This document shows, piece after piece, positions 9,440 to 17,805 of a DNA stretch of 64,000 nt. A model generated the notes under the pieces. The model had not been told where the DNA came from and searched no databases. It saw only the letters and a program-made list of their open reading frames with translations. The stretch spans positions 1 to 64,000 of the forward strand of contig CAYLVY010000004.1 of NCBI GenBank assembly GCA_964387205.1. The letters run 5' to 3'. The first letter of the stretch is position 1; every line of letters starts with the position of its first letter. The stretch comes from CAIVAT01 sp964387205. GTDB lineage: Bacteria; Bacteroidota; Bacteroidia; Bacteroidales; FEN-979. The position numbers and the translations under genes are program-made.

Positions 9440-10417
9440 TTACGTAAGCCGGCTCCGTCTTCGCCAGCGTAATCCCTTCAGTGAAGCCAGTTTTTGAATG
9501 TAGGTCGTCAAATGACGCTCCTTCTTCTTGGGGTAAATCTCCCCGATACTGATCAGTATCCCTGTCTCCTCCACTTCACCAAAACCATGGTTAACCGCGG
9601 TTCCGAAAGTACGCATGGTCGGCGACAGGTTCATATAAGCATTGACCAGCGGAGGCACATTTTCCCCATGGCGCCTGACCTCCTGAACCAGAATTTTATA
9701 ATTCTCCTCATAGGTCATTGCATTGAACAATGCCGCAAAAACAGGATCGGATGTTTCGGTCTTCACAGCCTCTTTCGGAATCATGAGGGTTTCTTTATCG
9801 GGAAAATATCTTCTCAGAAAATAAAGCACACAATCCCGGGCGTAGCGGTTGTAGTCGGGATACATGGTCATCTTTCCGAAAAAATAGCGTACATCGGGGT
9901 TCTCGATGATCATGGCGCCTAAACCATCCCACAGATTGTCAAGGGAGTACATTCCTTTCCGGAAATTGATCAGTGGCTGATAGGCAGGCTGGACAAAGGA
10001 ACGGCCCAGTTCGATGCTGACCGGCAGATAAACCCTGACAAAATGCTGGGTAAACGAAAACAGTTCGGCGGTTGCACTCCGAAAACAACCTGATCCTTTA
10101 CAGTTGATGTCTTTCCCGTGAATAAAGCGATAACCGCCGGTAATTTCCCTGTCTAGCGGATCCCACACAATCAGTTGCTGAAAAGGGATATCCATGGTAT
10201 CAAATTCATCGATATCGACACTTTTACCGGTTCCCCCGCCGGCGTCCCTGAAGGTGATCTCCCTCAGCCTTCCGACCTCCTTCATCAAGTTTGGTGCTTC
10301 CTGCGCGGTGAAGACGAAAATCTTGTTGTGACCGTTATTGGTATTCCTGAGAAAGGTAATCTCACTCAGTTCGGCTTCCAGCAATTCCTTGTCCAAAGGT
10401 GGAATGATCGGATCCAT
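9440..10417 (-). CDS. glsB: GNAT-type N-acyltransferase, probable GlsB (glycine/ornithine lipid synthesis)
   Basis: This 325-residue protein resembles the hemolysin-like GNAT acyltransferases that N-acylate an amino acid with a 3-hydroxy fatty acid from acyl-ACP, the first step of amino-acid-lipid synthesis (GlsB in Bacteroides, OlsB elsewhere). Visible marks are LREITFRDAGGGTGKSVDIDEFD near residues 50-75, GGYRFIHG, a SIELGRSFVQPAYQ segment near residue 135, and a LWDGLGAMI stretch. A PlsC-like acyltransferase is transcribed divergently 120 bases away, which supports a two-step pathway. Glycine versus ornithine as substrate cannot be read from the sequence; Bacteroides precedent favours glycine. 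A basic tail (WRRRSRLT) ends the protein. Confidence 0.8.
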   Translation of the reverse strand: MDPIIPPLDKELLEAELSEITFLRNTNNGHNKIFVFTAQEAPNLMKEVGRLREITFRDAGGGTGKSVDIDEFDTMDIPFQQLIVWDPLDREITGGYRFIHGKDINCKGSGCFRSATAELFSFTQHFVRVYLPVSIELGRSFVQPAYQPLINFRKGMYSLDNLWDGLGAMIIENPDVRYFFGKMTMYPDYNRYARDCVLYFLRRYFPDKETLMIPKEAVKTETSDPVFAALFNAMTYEENYKILVQEVRRHGENVPPLVNAYMNLSPTMRTFGTAVNHGFGEVEETGILISIGEIYPKKKERHLTTYIQKLASLKGLRWRRRSRLT

Positions 10418-10433
10418 CGTCTAGATTTTGCTG

Positions 10434-10464
10434 CAAAGATAATCCGAAGTGTGCAGGAATCAAC
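10434..10464 (-). promoter_or_regulatory. Promoter of the GlsB-like gene
   Basis: On the minus strand the -7 box TATCTTTG (10434-10441) is preceded by GTTG (10461-10464) with 19 bases between. The start codon is 16 bases downstream of the box. Confidence 0.7.
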
Positions 10465-10525
10465 ATTCCCGTTTTGCATTTCATACGAAGTTTGATCTTT
10501 CGATCCTCTCGGTTGCTCCTTTTTA

Positions 10526-10533
10526 TAATTTTG
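10526..10533 (+). promoter_or_regulatory. Candidate -7 box for the GlsA-like gene
   Basis: TAATTTTG fits TAnnTTTG, but it ends only 4 bases before the first ATG (10538). Either the mRNA is nearly leaderless or translation starts at the Met at 10553. Confidence 0.45.
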
Positions 10534-10537
10534 CAGG

Positions 10538-11404
10538 ATGAAAGATCTTATCATGGTCCCCCCGGAGGAGCGACTGATTGATATTGAAGCGCTCTTTGCC
10601 TCTAAGAACCCGGCGCTGCTGAAAGTCATTCCGCGGTTTGTCATTGGTTACCTGAAAAAAATCACGCACCAGGAAACCATCAATCAATTCATCTACAAGC
10701 ATCGCGATAAAAGTGGACTTCCTTTTGTAGAAGCCATTCTTCAGGAGTTTGGGGTGAAGGTAAAGGTAGCCGGAAATGATCCCGCCAGTGTGATCTCCAA
10801 TGATGGCATGTATCTCATCGCTTCCAACCATCCGCTTGGCGGTCTCGACGGAATGGCGCTTATGATGACGATCGGACGTGTCAGACCGGATATTGTCTTC
10901 CCGGTCAACGATCTCTTGATGACCGTCCCCGGATTACGACCATTGTTCATCCCCATCAACAAGCATGGGGGGAATAAAGAGAACGCCCGGCTCATTGACC
11001 GCACTTTCGCCTCGGGTCAGGTCATACTCTATTTCCCGGCAGGCCTGGTATCCAGGAAACAAAAGGTTGACGGACGGGATGTGATCATGGACCTGGAATG
11101 GAAAAACACCTTCATTAAAAAAGCCAAAAAATATCAGCGGGATATAATCCCGGTCTATATCGGAGGAAAAAATTCGGAATGGTTTTACAACCTTGCCCGA
11201 TGGCGGAAACGGCTCGGGATAAAAGCCAATATCGAAATGCTTTACCTGGTGGATGAAATGATGCGCCAGTGGGACCAAACGATTACCCTCGTGATAGGTG
11301 ACCCCATAAGTTACAACGCTCTCGACCCCTCGCTGAGCGATTCGCAATGGGCCGCCCGGATAAAAGCACATGTTTATAAACTGAAAGAAAAACTCCATCC
11401 TTAA
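10538..11404 (+). CDS. glsA: Lysophospholipid-type O-acyltransferase, probable GlsA
   Basis: This 288-residue PlsC-superfamily protein probably adds the second, ester-linked fatty acid to the lyso-amino-acid lipid made by the divergent N-acyltransferase. The catalytic block is SNHPLGGLDG near residues 90-100. The His and Asp are five residues apart rather than the usual four of HX4D. A later stretch has FPAGLVSR (compare the FPEGTRS block) and an IPVYIGGKNS segment. It lacks a signal peptide and probably sits at the inner leaflet. The start may be 10538 or the in-frame ATG at 10553, given how close the promoter box is. It is followed by engB after 10 bases. Confidence 0.78.
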   Translation: MKDLIMVPPEERLIDIEALFASKNPALLKVIPRFVIGYLKKITHQETINQFIYKHRDKSGLPFVEAILQEFGVKVKVAGNDPASVISNDGMYLIASNHPLGGLDGMALMMTIGRVRPDIVFPVNDLLMTVPGLRPLFIPINKHGGNKENARLIDRTFASGQVILYFPAGLVSRKQKVDGRDVIMDLEWKNTFIKKAKKYQRDIIPVYIGGKNSEWFYNLARWRKRLGIKANIEMLYLVDEMMRQWDQTITLVIGDPISYNALDPSLSDSQWAARIKAHVYKLKEKLHP

Positions 11405-11414
11405 ACCGCACCCG

Positions 11415-12050
11415 GTGATCATAGAATCGATAGAGTATATATCAGGAAGTCCTGATCTGAAAAGGTGTCCGACAACCGACCTGCCCGAATTTGCTTTCAT
11501 CGGAAGGTCTAATGTGGGTAAGTCTTCGCTGATCAACCTCCTTAGTGGACGGCAGGGCCTGGCCAGGGTTTCAGGCACACCGGGAAAAACCAGGCTGATC
11601 AACCATTTTAAGGTCAGGAGCAAATCCGGGGATTCTTCTGCTACGGAATGGTTACTGGTTGACCTTCCGGGATATGGCTATGCCCGGCTGTCCAAAACCG
11701 AAAGGGAACAGTTTGAATCGAGGGTAAAAAACTACCTGTTGCGCAGGGAGAACCTTGCCATAACCTTTTTACTGATCGACTCGCGCATTCCCCCGCAGGC
11801 TAAGGATCAGGAGTTTATCCGGTGGCTGGGGGATCACGATATCGCCTTTGTCCTGGTCTTTACCAAAACCGATAAACCCTCCGTTAAACTGCTTCATGAA
11901 ACCACCTCGGCATGGAAAAAGTTGCTGGGGGAAGAGTGGGAAGAGTTGCCCATGATCGTCATGACCTCATCAACCCGCGGTACCGGGAAGGAGGCACTGC
12001 TGGATTCTATCGCCCATGCATTACGGGAGATTGCCGGTCCGACAATGTGA
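11415..12050 (+). CDS. engB: Ribosome-biogenesis GTPase EngB/YihA/YsxC
   Basis: This 211-residue Era-like GTPase acts in late assembly of the large ribosomal subunit. The G1 motif GRSNVGKSS is near residue 30, the G2 Thr lies in SGTPGKTR, G3 is DLPGYGYA and G4 is TKTDK. The start is GTG at 11415, which gives the usual MIIESIEYISG-type N-terminus; no nearby ATG fits. The stop codon directly abuts the stop codon of the convergent biotin carrier gene, with no spacer. Confidence 0.93.
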   Translation: MIIESIEYISGSPDLKRCPTTDLPEFAFIGRSNVGKSSLINLLSGRQGLARVSGTPGKTRLINHFKVRSKSGDSSATEWLLVDLPGYGYARLSKTEREQFESRVKNYLLRRENLAITFLLIDSRIPPQAKDQEFIRWLGDHDIAFVLVFTKTDKPSVKLLHETTSAWKKLLGEEWEELPMIVMTSSTRGTGKEALLDSIAHALREIAGPTM

Positions 12051-12368
12051 TTATCTGAGCTCCAGCAGGATGGTGTTTTTCGCCACGACATCCCCGGCTT
12101 TCACATTGATCTTCTTCACCACCGCATTATGCGTGGCAAGTAACTGATTGTTCATCTTCATGGCCTGAAGAATGAGCAGGCCGTCTCCTTTCTTCACCTT
12201 CGCTCCTTCCCTGACCATCACTTTGATAATGGTCCCCGGGATAAAGGCAGTCACTTTATTAGGGTCATGCGGTGAAAAAGGTTTGCGGGCCGAATACTTC
12301 CTGGTGACGGTAGTCCGGTAGGTTATATTCTCATAAGGAAAATCAACAAATTCAATGTTTTCGTCCAT
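12051..12368 (-). CDS. Biotin carboxyl carrier protein (biotin/lipoyl domain)
   Basis: This 105-residue protein is a single biotinyl domain with the attachment motif AMKM near residue 69; the Lys would be biotinylated. The N-terminal 35 residues are a short lead-in rather than the Pro/Ala-rich linker common in decarboxylase gamma subunits. It lies 38 bases downstream of the carboxyltransferase gene in the same transcription unit, so it is the likely carrier for that enzyme. No biotin carboxylase or membrane decarboxylase subunit is nearby. It could also serve the carboxyltransferase at 35909-37645, which lacks its own biotin domain. Confidence 0.88.
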   Translation of the reverse strand: MDENIEFVDFPYENITYRTTVTRKYSARKPFSPHDPNKVTAFIPGTIIKVMVREGAKVKKGDGLLILQAMKMNNQLLATHNAVVKKINVKAGDVVAKNTILLELR

Positions 12369-12406
12369 GGGTTACGCCATAAGGATTGAAGTGTGGAAGG
12401 AAAGGA

Positions 12407-13954
12407 TCAGAAAGGCGGTATGCCGTGTTTCTTTTTGGGAGGGGTCTCTCGTTTGCTCTGGGAAAGGGTCAGGGCGTGGCTCAGGTAGTTGCGGGTTTCA
12501 CTGGGGCTAATGACCGCGTCAACATAACCGTAGGCAGCAGCCACATAAGGGTTGGCAAATTTCTGCCGGTATTCTTCAATAAGTCTTTTCCGGGTTTCGT
12601 CAGGATTGTCACTTGCCTTTATTTCAGCCCTGAAAATAATATTGGCTGCCCCTTCCGGCCCCATCACCGCGATTTCAGCCGTAGGCCAGGCAAAAACAAA
12701 ATCGGCATGAAGATGGTGGGAACACATGGCAATATATCCGCCGCCATAAGCTTTTCTGACGATGACGGTAATCTTCGGTACCGTCGCCTCGCTGTATGCA
12801 TACAGAACTTTAGCCCCATGGCGGATAACGCCGGCATGTTCCTGATCAATACCCGGCAGGTATCCGGGCAGATCCACCAGGGTAACCAATGGCACGTTAA
12901 ATGCATCGCAATAACGGATAAACCGTGCCGCTTTGTCGCTGGAATCGCAGTCGAGCACTCCGGCAAGCACCAGAGGCTGGTTGGCCACAAAACCAATAGT
13001 CTGGCCATCCAGCCTCCCGAATCCAATGACGATATTGGCAGCCCATAACTGCTGGACTTCCAGGAATTCACTGTCATCGGCAATGGCTTTGATCACATCC
13101 CTGACGTCGTAAGGCTGCATCGGATTGGTTGGAAAGACGCTGTCCAGTTTGTATTGCCGGGTTTTGGGTGATTTTTTCGGAAAGACCTCCGCCTTTTTCT
13201 CGTTGTTCCATGGAATGTAGGTGACCAGTTGCTTTATCTGCTCAAAGCAATCCATCTCACTTTCGGCGAAAAAGTGGGCATTACCGGTTATTTCCGCGTG
13301 GACGCGTGCACCGCCCAGGTCTTCCATGGATATCTCTTCACCAAGCACGGTTTTGATGACTTCCGGGCCGGTGATAAACATTTTAGAGATTTTATCGACC
13401 ACAAAAACAAAATCGGTGAGTGCAGGACTGTACACGGCGCCGCCGGCACAGGGCCCCAGGATTACCGATATCTGAGGTATCACTCCGGAAGCCTGGGTGT
13501 TACGATAAAATATTTCCCCGTACCCGGCCAGGGAATTGACCCCTTCCTGAATCCTGGCGCCGCCCGAATCGTTGATCCCGATGAGAGGCACCTTCATCTT
13601 CATGGCATGGTCCATGATTTTGGTGATTTTCCGGGCATGCATCAACCCCAGCGACCCACCGGCAACAGTAAAATCCTGGGCAAAAATACATACCGGCCAG
13701 CCGTTGATTGAACCGGTTCCGGTGATCACCCCATCCCCGGGCAGATACTTTTTATCCATGTCGAAATCCTGCCCGGCATGTTTGACAAACAGATCATACT
13801 CATGAAAAGAACTCGGATCCAGCAAAGCCAGAATGCGCTCCCTGGCGGTCATCTTACCTGAAGCCTTTTGCTTTTCAAGGGCCTGTTCCCCTCCCCCTTT
13901 GAAGGCTTCATGCATACGCCTTTTCAATTCCGTGGTTTTTGCTCTCAAACTCAT
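12407..13954 (-). CDS. Acyl-CoA carboxyltransferase (propionyl-CoA carboxylase beta / methylmalonyl-CoA decarboxylase alpha type)
   Basis: This 515-residue crotonase-fold carboxyltransferase moves CO2 between biotin and a short acyl-CoA, in Bacteroidota usually propionyl/methylmalonyl-CoA in the succinate-propionate route. It has two oxyanion-hole glycine pairs: GGSLGLMHARK with SGGARIQEG in the N half, and AYGGGYIAMCSH with AVMGPEGAANI in the C half. The frame extends 14 codons upstream (to 13996), but the promoter box at 13977-13984 lies there, so the ATG at 13954 (MSLRAKTTELKRR) is the real start. Carboxylase versus decarboxylase cannot be decided, as the partner subunits are absent here. 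Confidence 0.9.
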   Translation of the reverse strand: MSLRAKTTELKRRMHEAFKGGGEQALEKQKASGKMTARERILALLDPSSFHEYDLFVKHAGQDFDMDKKYLPGDGVITGTGSINGWPVCIFAQDFTVAGGSLGLMHARKITKIMDHAMKMKVPLIGINDSGGARIQEGVNSLAGYGEIFYRNTQASGVIPQISVILGPCAGGAVYSPALTDFVFVVDKISKMFITGPEVIKTVLGEEISMEDLGGARVHAEITGNAHFFAESEMDCFEQIKQLVTYIPWNNEKKAEVFPKKSPKTRQYKLDSVFPTNPMQPYDVRDVIKAIADDSEFLEVQQLWAANIVIGFGRLDGQTIGFVANQPLVLAGVLDCDSSDKAARFIRYCDAFNVPLVTLVDLPGYLPGIDQEHAGVIRHGAKVLYAYSEATVPKITVIVRKAYGGGYIAMCSHHLHADFVFAWPTAEIAVMGPEGAANIIFRAEIKASDNPDETRKRLIEEYRQKFANPYVAAAYGYVDAVISPSETRNYLSHALTLSQSKRETPPKKKHGIPPF

Positions 13955-13976
13955 GGTCTGTTTTTTTACAAGGTTG

Positions 13977-13984
13977 CAAAGATA
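13977..13984 (-). promoter_or_regulatory. -7 box of the carboxyltransferase-biotin carrier operon
   Basis: TATCTTTG on the minus strand, 22 bases upstream of the ATG at 13954. It decides the start of the downstream gene. Confidence 0.65.
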
Positions 13985-14055
13985 CTCCAGATGCACCGAA
14001 TTCCCAAAACCTGAAAAACAAATTTGCCGGCCCCCATGGAAAGTGATATTTTCAG

Positions 14056-14063
14056 TATCTTTG
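14056..14063 (+). promoter_or_regulatory. -7 box of the polysaccharide locus
   Basis: TATCTTTG fits the consensus and lies 68 bases before the TTG start of the UpxY-like gene. No ideally spaced -33 TTTG is present. This is the likely promoter for the whole exopolysaccharide operon. Confidence 0.6.
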
Positions 14064-14131
14064 CCCTTTATATCCTGTTCGATTGCTTTAATAACTGATT
14101 ATCATCACATTAAATCACCCGACCCCTACAT

Positions 14132-14701
14132 TTGGAGAACCTGAAAAATAGCCATTCCGGGGAACTTACCAGGACCCGGACGGAAGGAACCCCGGTAGCG
14201 GATGATCAGACAAAGTGGTTTGCGGTTTACACCCGATCAAGACACGAAAAAAAACTGATGGAAGCCCTTCTCGAAAAGGGAATCGAAGCATATGTCCCCC
14301 TCAGAAAGGTATTGCACCAGTGGAGCGACCGGAAGAAATGGGTGGATGAACCAGTTATCCGATCCTATTGCTTCGTTAAAGTGGATACCCGCCATTATTA
14401 TGATGTACTCAACACCCCGGGAGCAGTCCGCTATGTATGGTTCAGCGGAAAACCTGCCGCCATTCCCGCCCGGCAGATCGACATCCTGAAGGCGATCACC
14501 GGCACCGACATTGAGGTGGAAAGCCTCCCGGATACTTTTAAGCCCGGTGCAAGGGTAAAGATCAATTCAGGCCCGCTGTTTGGCATTGCCGGCGAATTGG
14601 TGTCCGTCGCCAATAAAAAAAGGGTGATCATCAGAATTGAGCAGTTGAAACAGGTATTGACCCTCTCCATATCACCGCTTCAGCTTGATATGGAGAAATG
14701 A
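14132..14701 (+). CDS. UpxY-type NusG paralogue, antiterminator of the polysaccharide operon
   Basis: This 189-residue NusG-family protein has an NGN domain (KWFAVYTRSRHEKK at about residue 30, then IEAYVPL) and a C-terminal KOW domain near residues 140-185. The family (UpxY in Bacteroides, RfaH-like) lets RNA polymerase read through long capsule operons. Its place as first gene before about 18 kb of co-directional polysaccharide genes fits that role. The start is taken as TTG at 14132; no ATG or GTG fits upstream of the NGN domain. The N-terminal 25 residues are a polar extension. Confidence 0.9.
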   Translation: MENLKNSHSGELTRTRTEGTPVADDQTKWFAVYTRSRHEKKLMEALLEKGIEAYVPLRKVLHQWSDRKKWVDEPVIRSYCFVKVDTRHYYDVLNTPGAVRYVWFSGKPAAIPARQIDILKAITGTDIEVESLPDTFKPGARVKINSGPLFGIAGELVSVANKKRVIIRIEQLKQVLTLSISPLQLDMEK

Positions 14702-14741
14702 AAGTTATAAAATTGTCATTCAAATAGTTGCAAATAAGGTC

Positions 14742-14769
14742 CTGTGACCCGGAGGGCGAAGCTGTGACC
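14742..14769 (+). repeat. Short direct repeat in the leader of the UDP-sugar dehydrogenase gene
   Basis: CTGTGACC occurs at 14742-14749 and again at 14762-14769, a 20-base period, in the 96-base spacer after the UpxY-like gene. It may be chance or a protein or RNA site. Confidence 0.3.
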
Positions 14770-14797
14770 TGACATTCAATCATTAAACCTAACAAGT

Positions 14798-16444
14798 ATG
14801 AAAACTGAACCCGTTTACTCCTTTTCTCCGTCGGGAGAAAAATTTGCTTTGCCTGTGCATGATGATTATGCTGCAGAGATGAACAGACTGGAAATACTGG
14901 TTGAAAACGCCAAAAAAGAAAACAAGGAGATCGTTGTGGTGATGGGGCTGGGATTCGTGGGTGCAGTGATGGCTGCGATTGTTGCCGATACCAAAGATGA
15001 ACAGGGCCATTATACCAAGTTTGTGATCGGATGTCAGCGTCCGTCTTCCCGCTCTTACTGGAAAATACCCCTGATCAACCGTGGAGAGGCTCCTGTCAAA
15101 GCAGAAGATCCTGAGGTAGACATACTTATCAACCGGTGTGTGAAAGAAAAGAAAAGCCTGGTCGCCACCTATAACAGCGATTGCCTCAAACTGGCCGATT
15201 GTGTCGTGGTGGATGTCCAGTGCGATTTTGCAAAAAAGGAGTTGGGAAACATGAAAACCGGCGAAGCTGATATGGCGGCATTAGAGGAAACCATGCGTAC
15301 CATCGGCGAAAAGATCCAGCCCGGTTGCCTCGTACTGATTGAAACCACGGTAGCCCCCGGCACCACGGAATTTGTTGCCTGGCCCATCCTGAAAAAAGAG
15401 TTCTCAAAACGGGGTATCGACAGTATACCTTTGCTTTCGCATAGCTTTGAACGGGTCATGCCGGGTAAACAATATGTGGCCTCGATCCGTGACTTCTGGA
15501 GGGTATGCTCGGGATGCGAACCGGTTGCCCGCGCAAGGGTGGAGAAATTCCTGCATGAGGTGCTCAATACAAAAGAATTTCCCCTGACGGTGATGGACAG
15601 GCCGATCGAATCGGAAACCACCAAAATTGTAGAGAATTCATACCGCGCCACCATCCTCGCTTACCTGAACGAATGGAGCCTTTTCGCTGAACGAAACGGT
15701 GTGGACCTTATCAAAGTGATCAATGCCATTAAAATGCGTCCAACCCATAGCAACATGATATTCCCGGGGCCGGGTATCGGAGGTTACTGCCTTCCCAAAG
15801 ATGGCGGCCTGGGTTATTGGGCCTATAAACATATCATGGGGTTTGAAGATGGAGAGAAACTATTCAGGATAACCCCCACGGCGATTGATATCAACGATAC
15901 CCGCGCCCTCCATGTGGCCGAACTAACAAGGGATGCCCTCCGGAATATGGGGAAATACATTGCCGGTTCCAAAGTACTCCTGTGCGGGGCGAGTTACCGC
16001 CAGGATGTTGGCGATACCCGCTACAGCGGCAGCGAACTGGTGGTCAGAAAGTTGACCGAAATGAGCGCCGAGGTCAGGATCCATGACCCTTACGTCGACC
16101 ACTGGTATGAGTTGGAAGAGCAGGACAGCTATCCCTCTCCTGGCAGTTCCTGGAAGAGATTTTTCCGTAACCAGGAAGGGCTGAAAAATTCGGTGGTGGA
16201 AAAAAACCTGGAATCCTCCATGAAAGGCGCAGAAGCGTTGATACTCGCTGTCCCTCATGCCCAATATCTTCACCTCGACCCGAAATCCATAGTATCATGG
16301 GCTGGCGGCCCCATCGCGGTGATCGATGCCTTCGGGATCCTCTCCGATGATGAAATCCGGGAATATTTCAGGCTTGGCTGTGAAGTTAAAGCCCTTGGCC
16401 GCGGCCACCTGACACGATTAAAACGGGAAGTCAGAAATTGCTGA
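14798..16444 (+). CDS. UDP-glucose/UDP-ManNAc dehydrogenase family protein
   Basis: This is an NAD-dependent nucleotide-sugar dehydrogenase that oxidises the C6 hydroxyl to a uronic acid for the polysaccharide. The Rossmann motif VVVMGLGFVGAVMA is near residue 50. The substrate-binding FERVMPG stretch and the catalytic Cys in GPGIGGYCLPKDGG (about residue 330) follow. The C-terminal domain has LCGASYRQDVGDTRYS. At 548 residues it is about 100 longer than common UDP-Glc dehydrogenases, owing to an N-terminal extension of about 45 residues and insertions, including one near residue 440. The exact sugar is unknown. Confidence 0.88.
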   Translation: MKTEPVYSFSPSGEKFALPVHDDYAAEMNRLEILVENAKKENKEIVVVMGLGFVGAVMAAIVADTKDEQGHYTKFVIGCQRPSSRSYWKIPLINRGEAPVKAEDPEVDILINRCVKEKKSLVATYNSDCLKLADCVVVDVQCDFAKKELGNMKTGEADMAALEETMRTIGEKIQPGCLVLIETTVAPGTTEFVAWPILKKEFSKRGIDSIPLLSHSFERVMPGKQYVASIRDFWRVCSGCEPVARARVEKFLHEVLNTKEFPLTVMDRPIESETTKIVENSYRATILAYLNEWSLFAERNGVDLIKVINAIKMRPTHSNMIFPGPGIGGYCLPKDGGLGYWAYKHIMGFEDGEKLFRITPTAIDINDTRALHVAELTRDALRNMGKYIAGSKVLLCGASYRQDVGDTRYSGSELVVRKLTEMSAEVRIHDPYVDHWYELEEQDSYPSPGSSWKRFFRNQEGLKNSVVEKNLESSMKGAEALILAVPHAQYLHLDPKSIVSWAGGPIAVIDAFGILSDDEIREYFRLGCEVKALGRGHLTRLKREVRNC

Positions 16445-16460
16445 CCGTAACCACAGGCCG

Positions 16461-17804
16461 ATGTCGCCGGAATCCTTGAAACAACAAATCAGCGGGTTAA
16501 TCAGCCAGGTCCGGCATTCTGATATCGGACGCCGGATGCTGTCCGGAGCATTCTGGTCACTGTCGGGCTCCCTGGTCGCCCAGGGACTGATGCTGCTTAC
16601 CTCCATCCTCATCGCCAGAATACTTGGAAAAAACATTTACGGCGAACTGGGGATCATCCGGTCAACGGTGAATATGTTTACCGTTTTCGCCGGTTTCGGA
16701 CTGGGCCTGACCACGACCCGGTACGTGGCCGAATTGTACCGGTCGGACAAGGAGAGAACGGGCCGGATCATCAGTCTGACTTCTGTTTTTGCACTGCTGA
16801 CCAGCCTGATTATCGCGGGCGGCGTTCTGCCATTCTCCGGTTATATCGCGAACCACACCCTCAATGCCCCTCATCTCGCCACAGAAATTCGGATCAGTAC
16901 GATGATCCTTTTTTTTGGGGCCATGAATGGCGCTCAGGCAGGAATTCTGGCTGGTTTCGAGGCTTTCAAAAGCATTGCCAAAAATAATTTTCTGACCGGC
17001 ATCCTTTCTGTTCCGGTGCAGGTAGGGCTGACCTACTACTTTGGACTGCAGGGTGCCATCATTGGCCTTGCCATGCACCTATGCCTGCTGTTTATACTTC
17101 ATTCCCGGTCGGTGAACATAACTGCCCGTCGGGCAGGGATCAGGATCCGGTTCGGGGATGTATGGTCTGAATGGCCTATCCTCTATCGGTTCAGTCTTCC
17201 ATCCCTTTTATCAGGAGTACTGGTCACCCCGGTGCTGTGGATCTGCAATACAATGCTGGTAAATGTTCCCGACGGTTATGGGGAAATGGCGGTGTATGAT
17301 GCCGCCAATCAATGGAGAAGCGCTATTTTGTTCATTCCCGCAACCCTGTCCCAGATCGCCCTGCCTTTACTGGCCGGTTCCCGGCAAAACAGTCAAAAAT
17401 TCTTTAAAATATTGAAGTTAAATATTTTATTAGTCGCTTTGATCGCAACGCTTATGTCTGGTGTTGTGGCCTTGTTTTCCGGAAAGATCATGGGTTTATA
17501 TGGCACAGGATTCTCCGGCGGGAGCCTGGTACTGGTTTTCCTTGCTGTTTCCACCATTATGTTTGCCGTCAGTGATATCCTGGGGAAAGCAGTGGCAGGT
17601 CAGGGTCGGATGTGGATCGGTTTCGCGGTCAACGCATTGTGGGCGCTGGTCATGATCACCTCCACCCGATGGCTGCTCGACAAGGGGATGGGCGCCCTGG
17701 GCATGGCCGTCGCAGGCAACCTGGCCTATCTGGTACTAATCCTGCTCCTGTTGATCATTGTAACCAGATCTTACCGCTCCGGCGCTGAAACCACTGCACC
17801 CTGA
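16461..17804 (+). CDS. Polysaccharide flippase (Wzx-like, MOP superfamily)
   Basis: This 447-residue integral membrane protein has about 12-14 predicted helices and the RRMLSGAFWSLSGSL-type entry of oligosaccharide flippases. A conserved GLGLTTTRYVAELYR segment follows the second helix. It would move lipid-linked repeat units across the inner membrane. It is followed one base later by the polymerase-like gene, a usual Wzx/Wzy pairing. Confidence 0.88.
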   Translation: MSPESLKQQISGLISQVRHSDIGRRMLSGAFWSLSGSLVAQGLMLLTSILIARILGKNIYGELGIIRSTVNMFTVFAGFGLGLTTTRYVAELYRSDKERTGRIISLTSVFALLTSLIIAGGVLPFSGYIANHTLNAPHLATEIRISTMILFFGAMNGAQAGILAGFEAFKSIAKNNFLTGILSVPVQVGLTYYFGLQGAIIGLAMHLCLLFILHSRSVNITARRAGIRIRFGDVWSEWPILYRFSLPSLLSGVLVTPVLWICNTMLVNVPDGYGEMAVYDAANQWRSAILFIPATLSQIALPLLAGSRQNSQKFFKILKLNILLVALIATLMSGVVALFSGKIMGLYGTGFSGGSLVLVFLAVSTIMFAVSDILGKAVAGQGRMWIGFAVNALWALVMITSTRWLLDKGMGALGMAVAGNLAYLVLILLLLIIVTRSYRSGAETTAP

Positions 17805-17805
17805 C

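Noticed and set aside
12386..13048. A 220-residue open frame on the plus strand
   Set aside because: It is antisense to the acyl-CoA carboxyltransferase and shows no family features.
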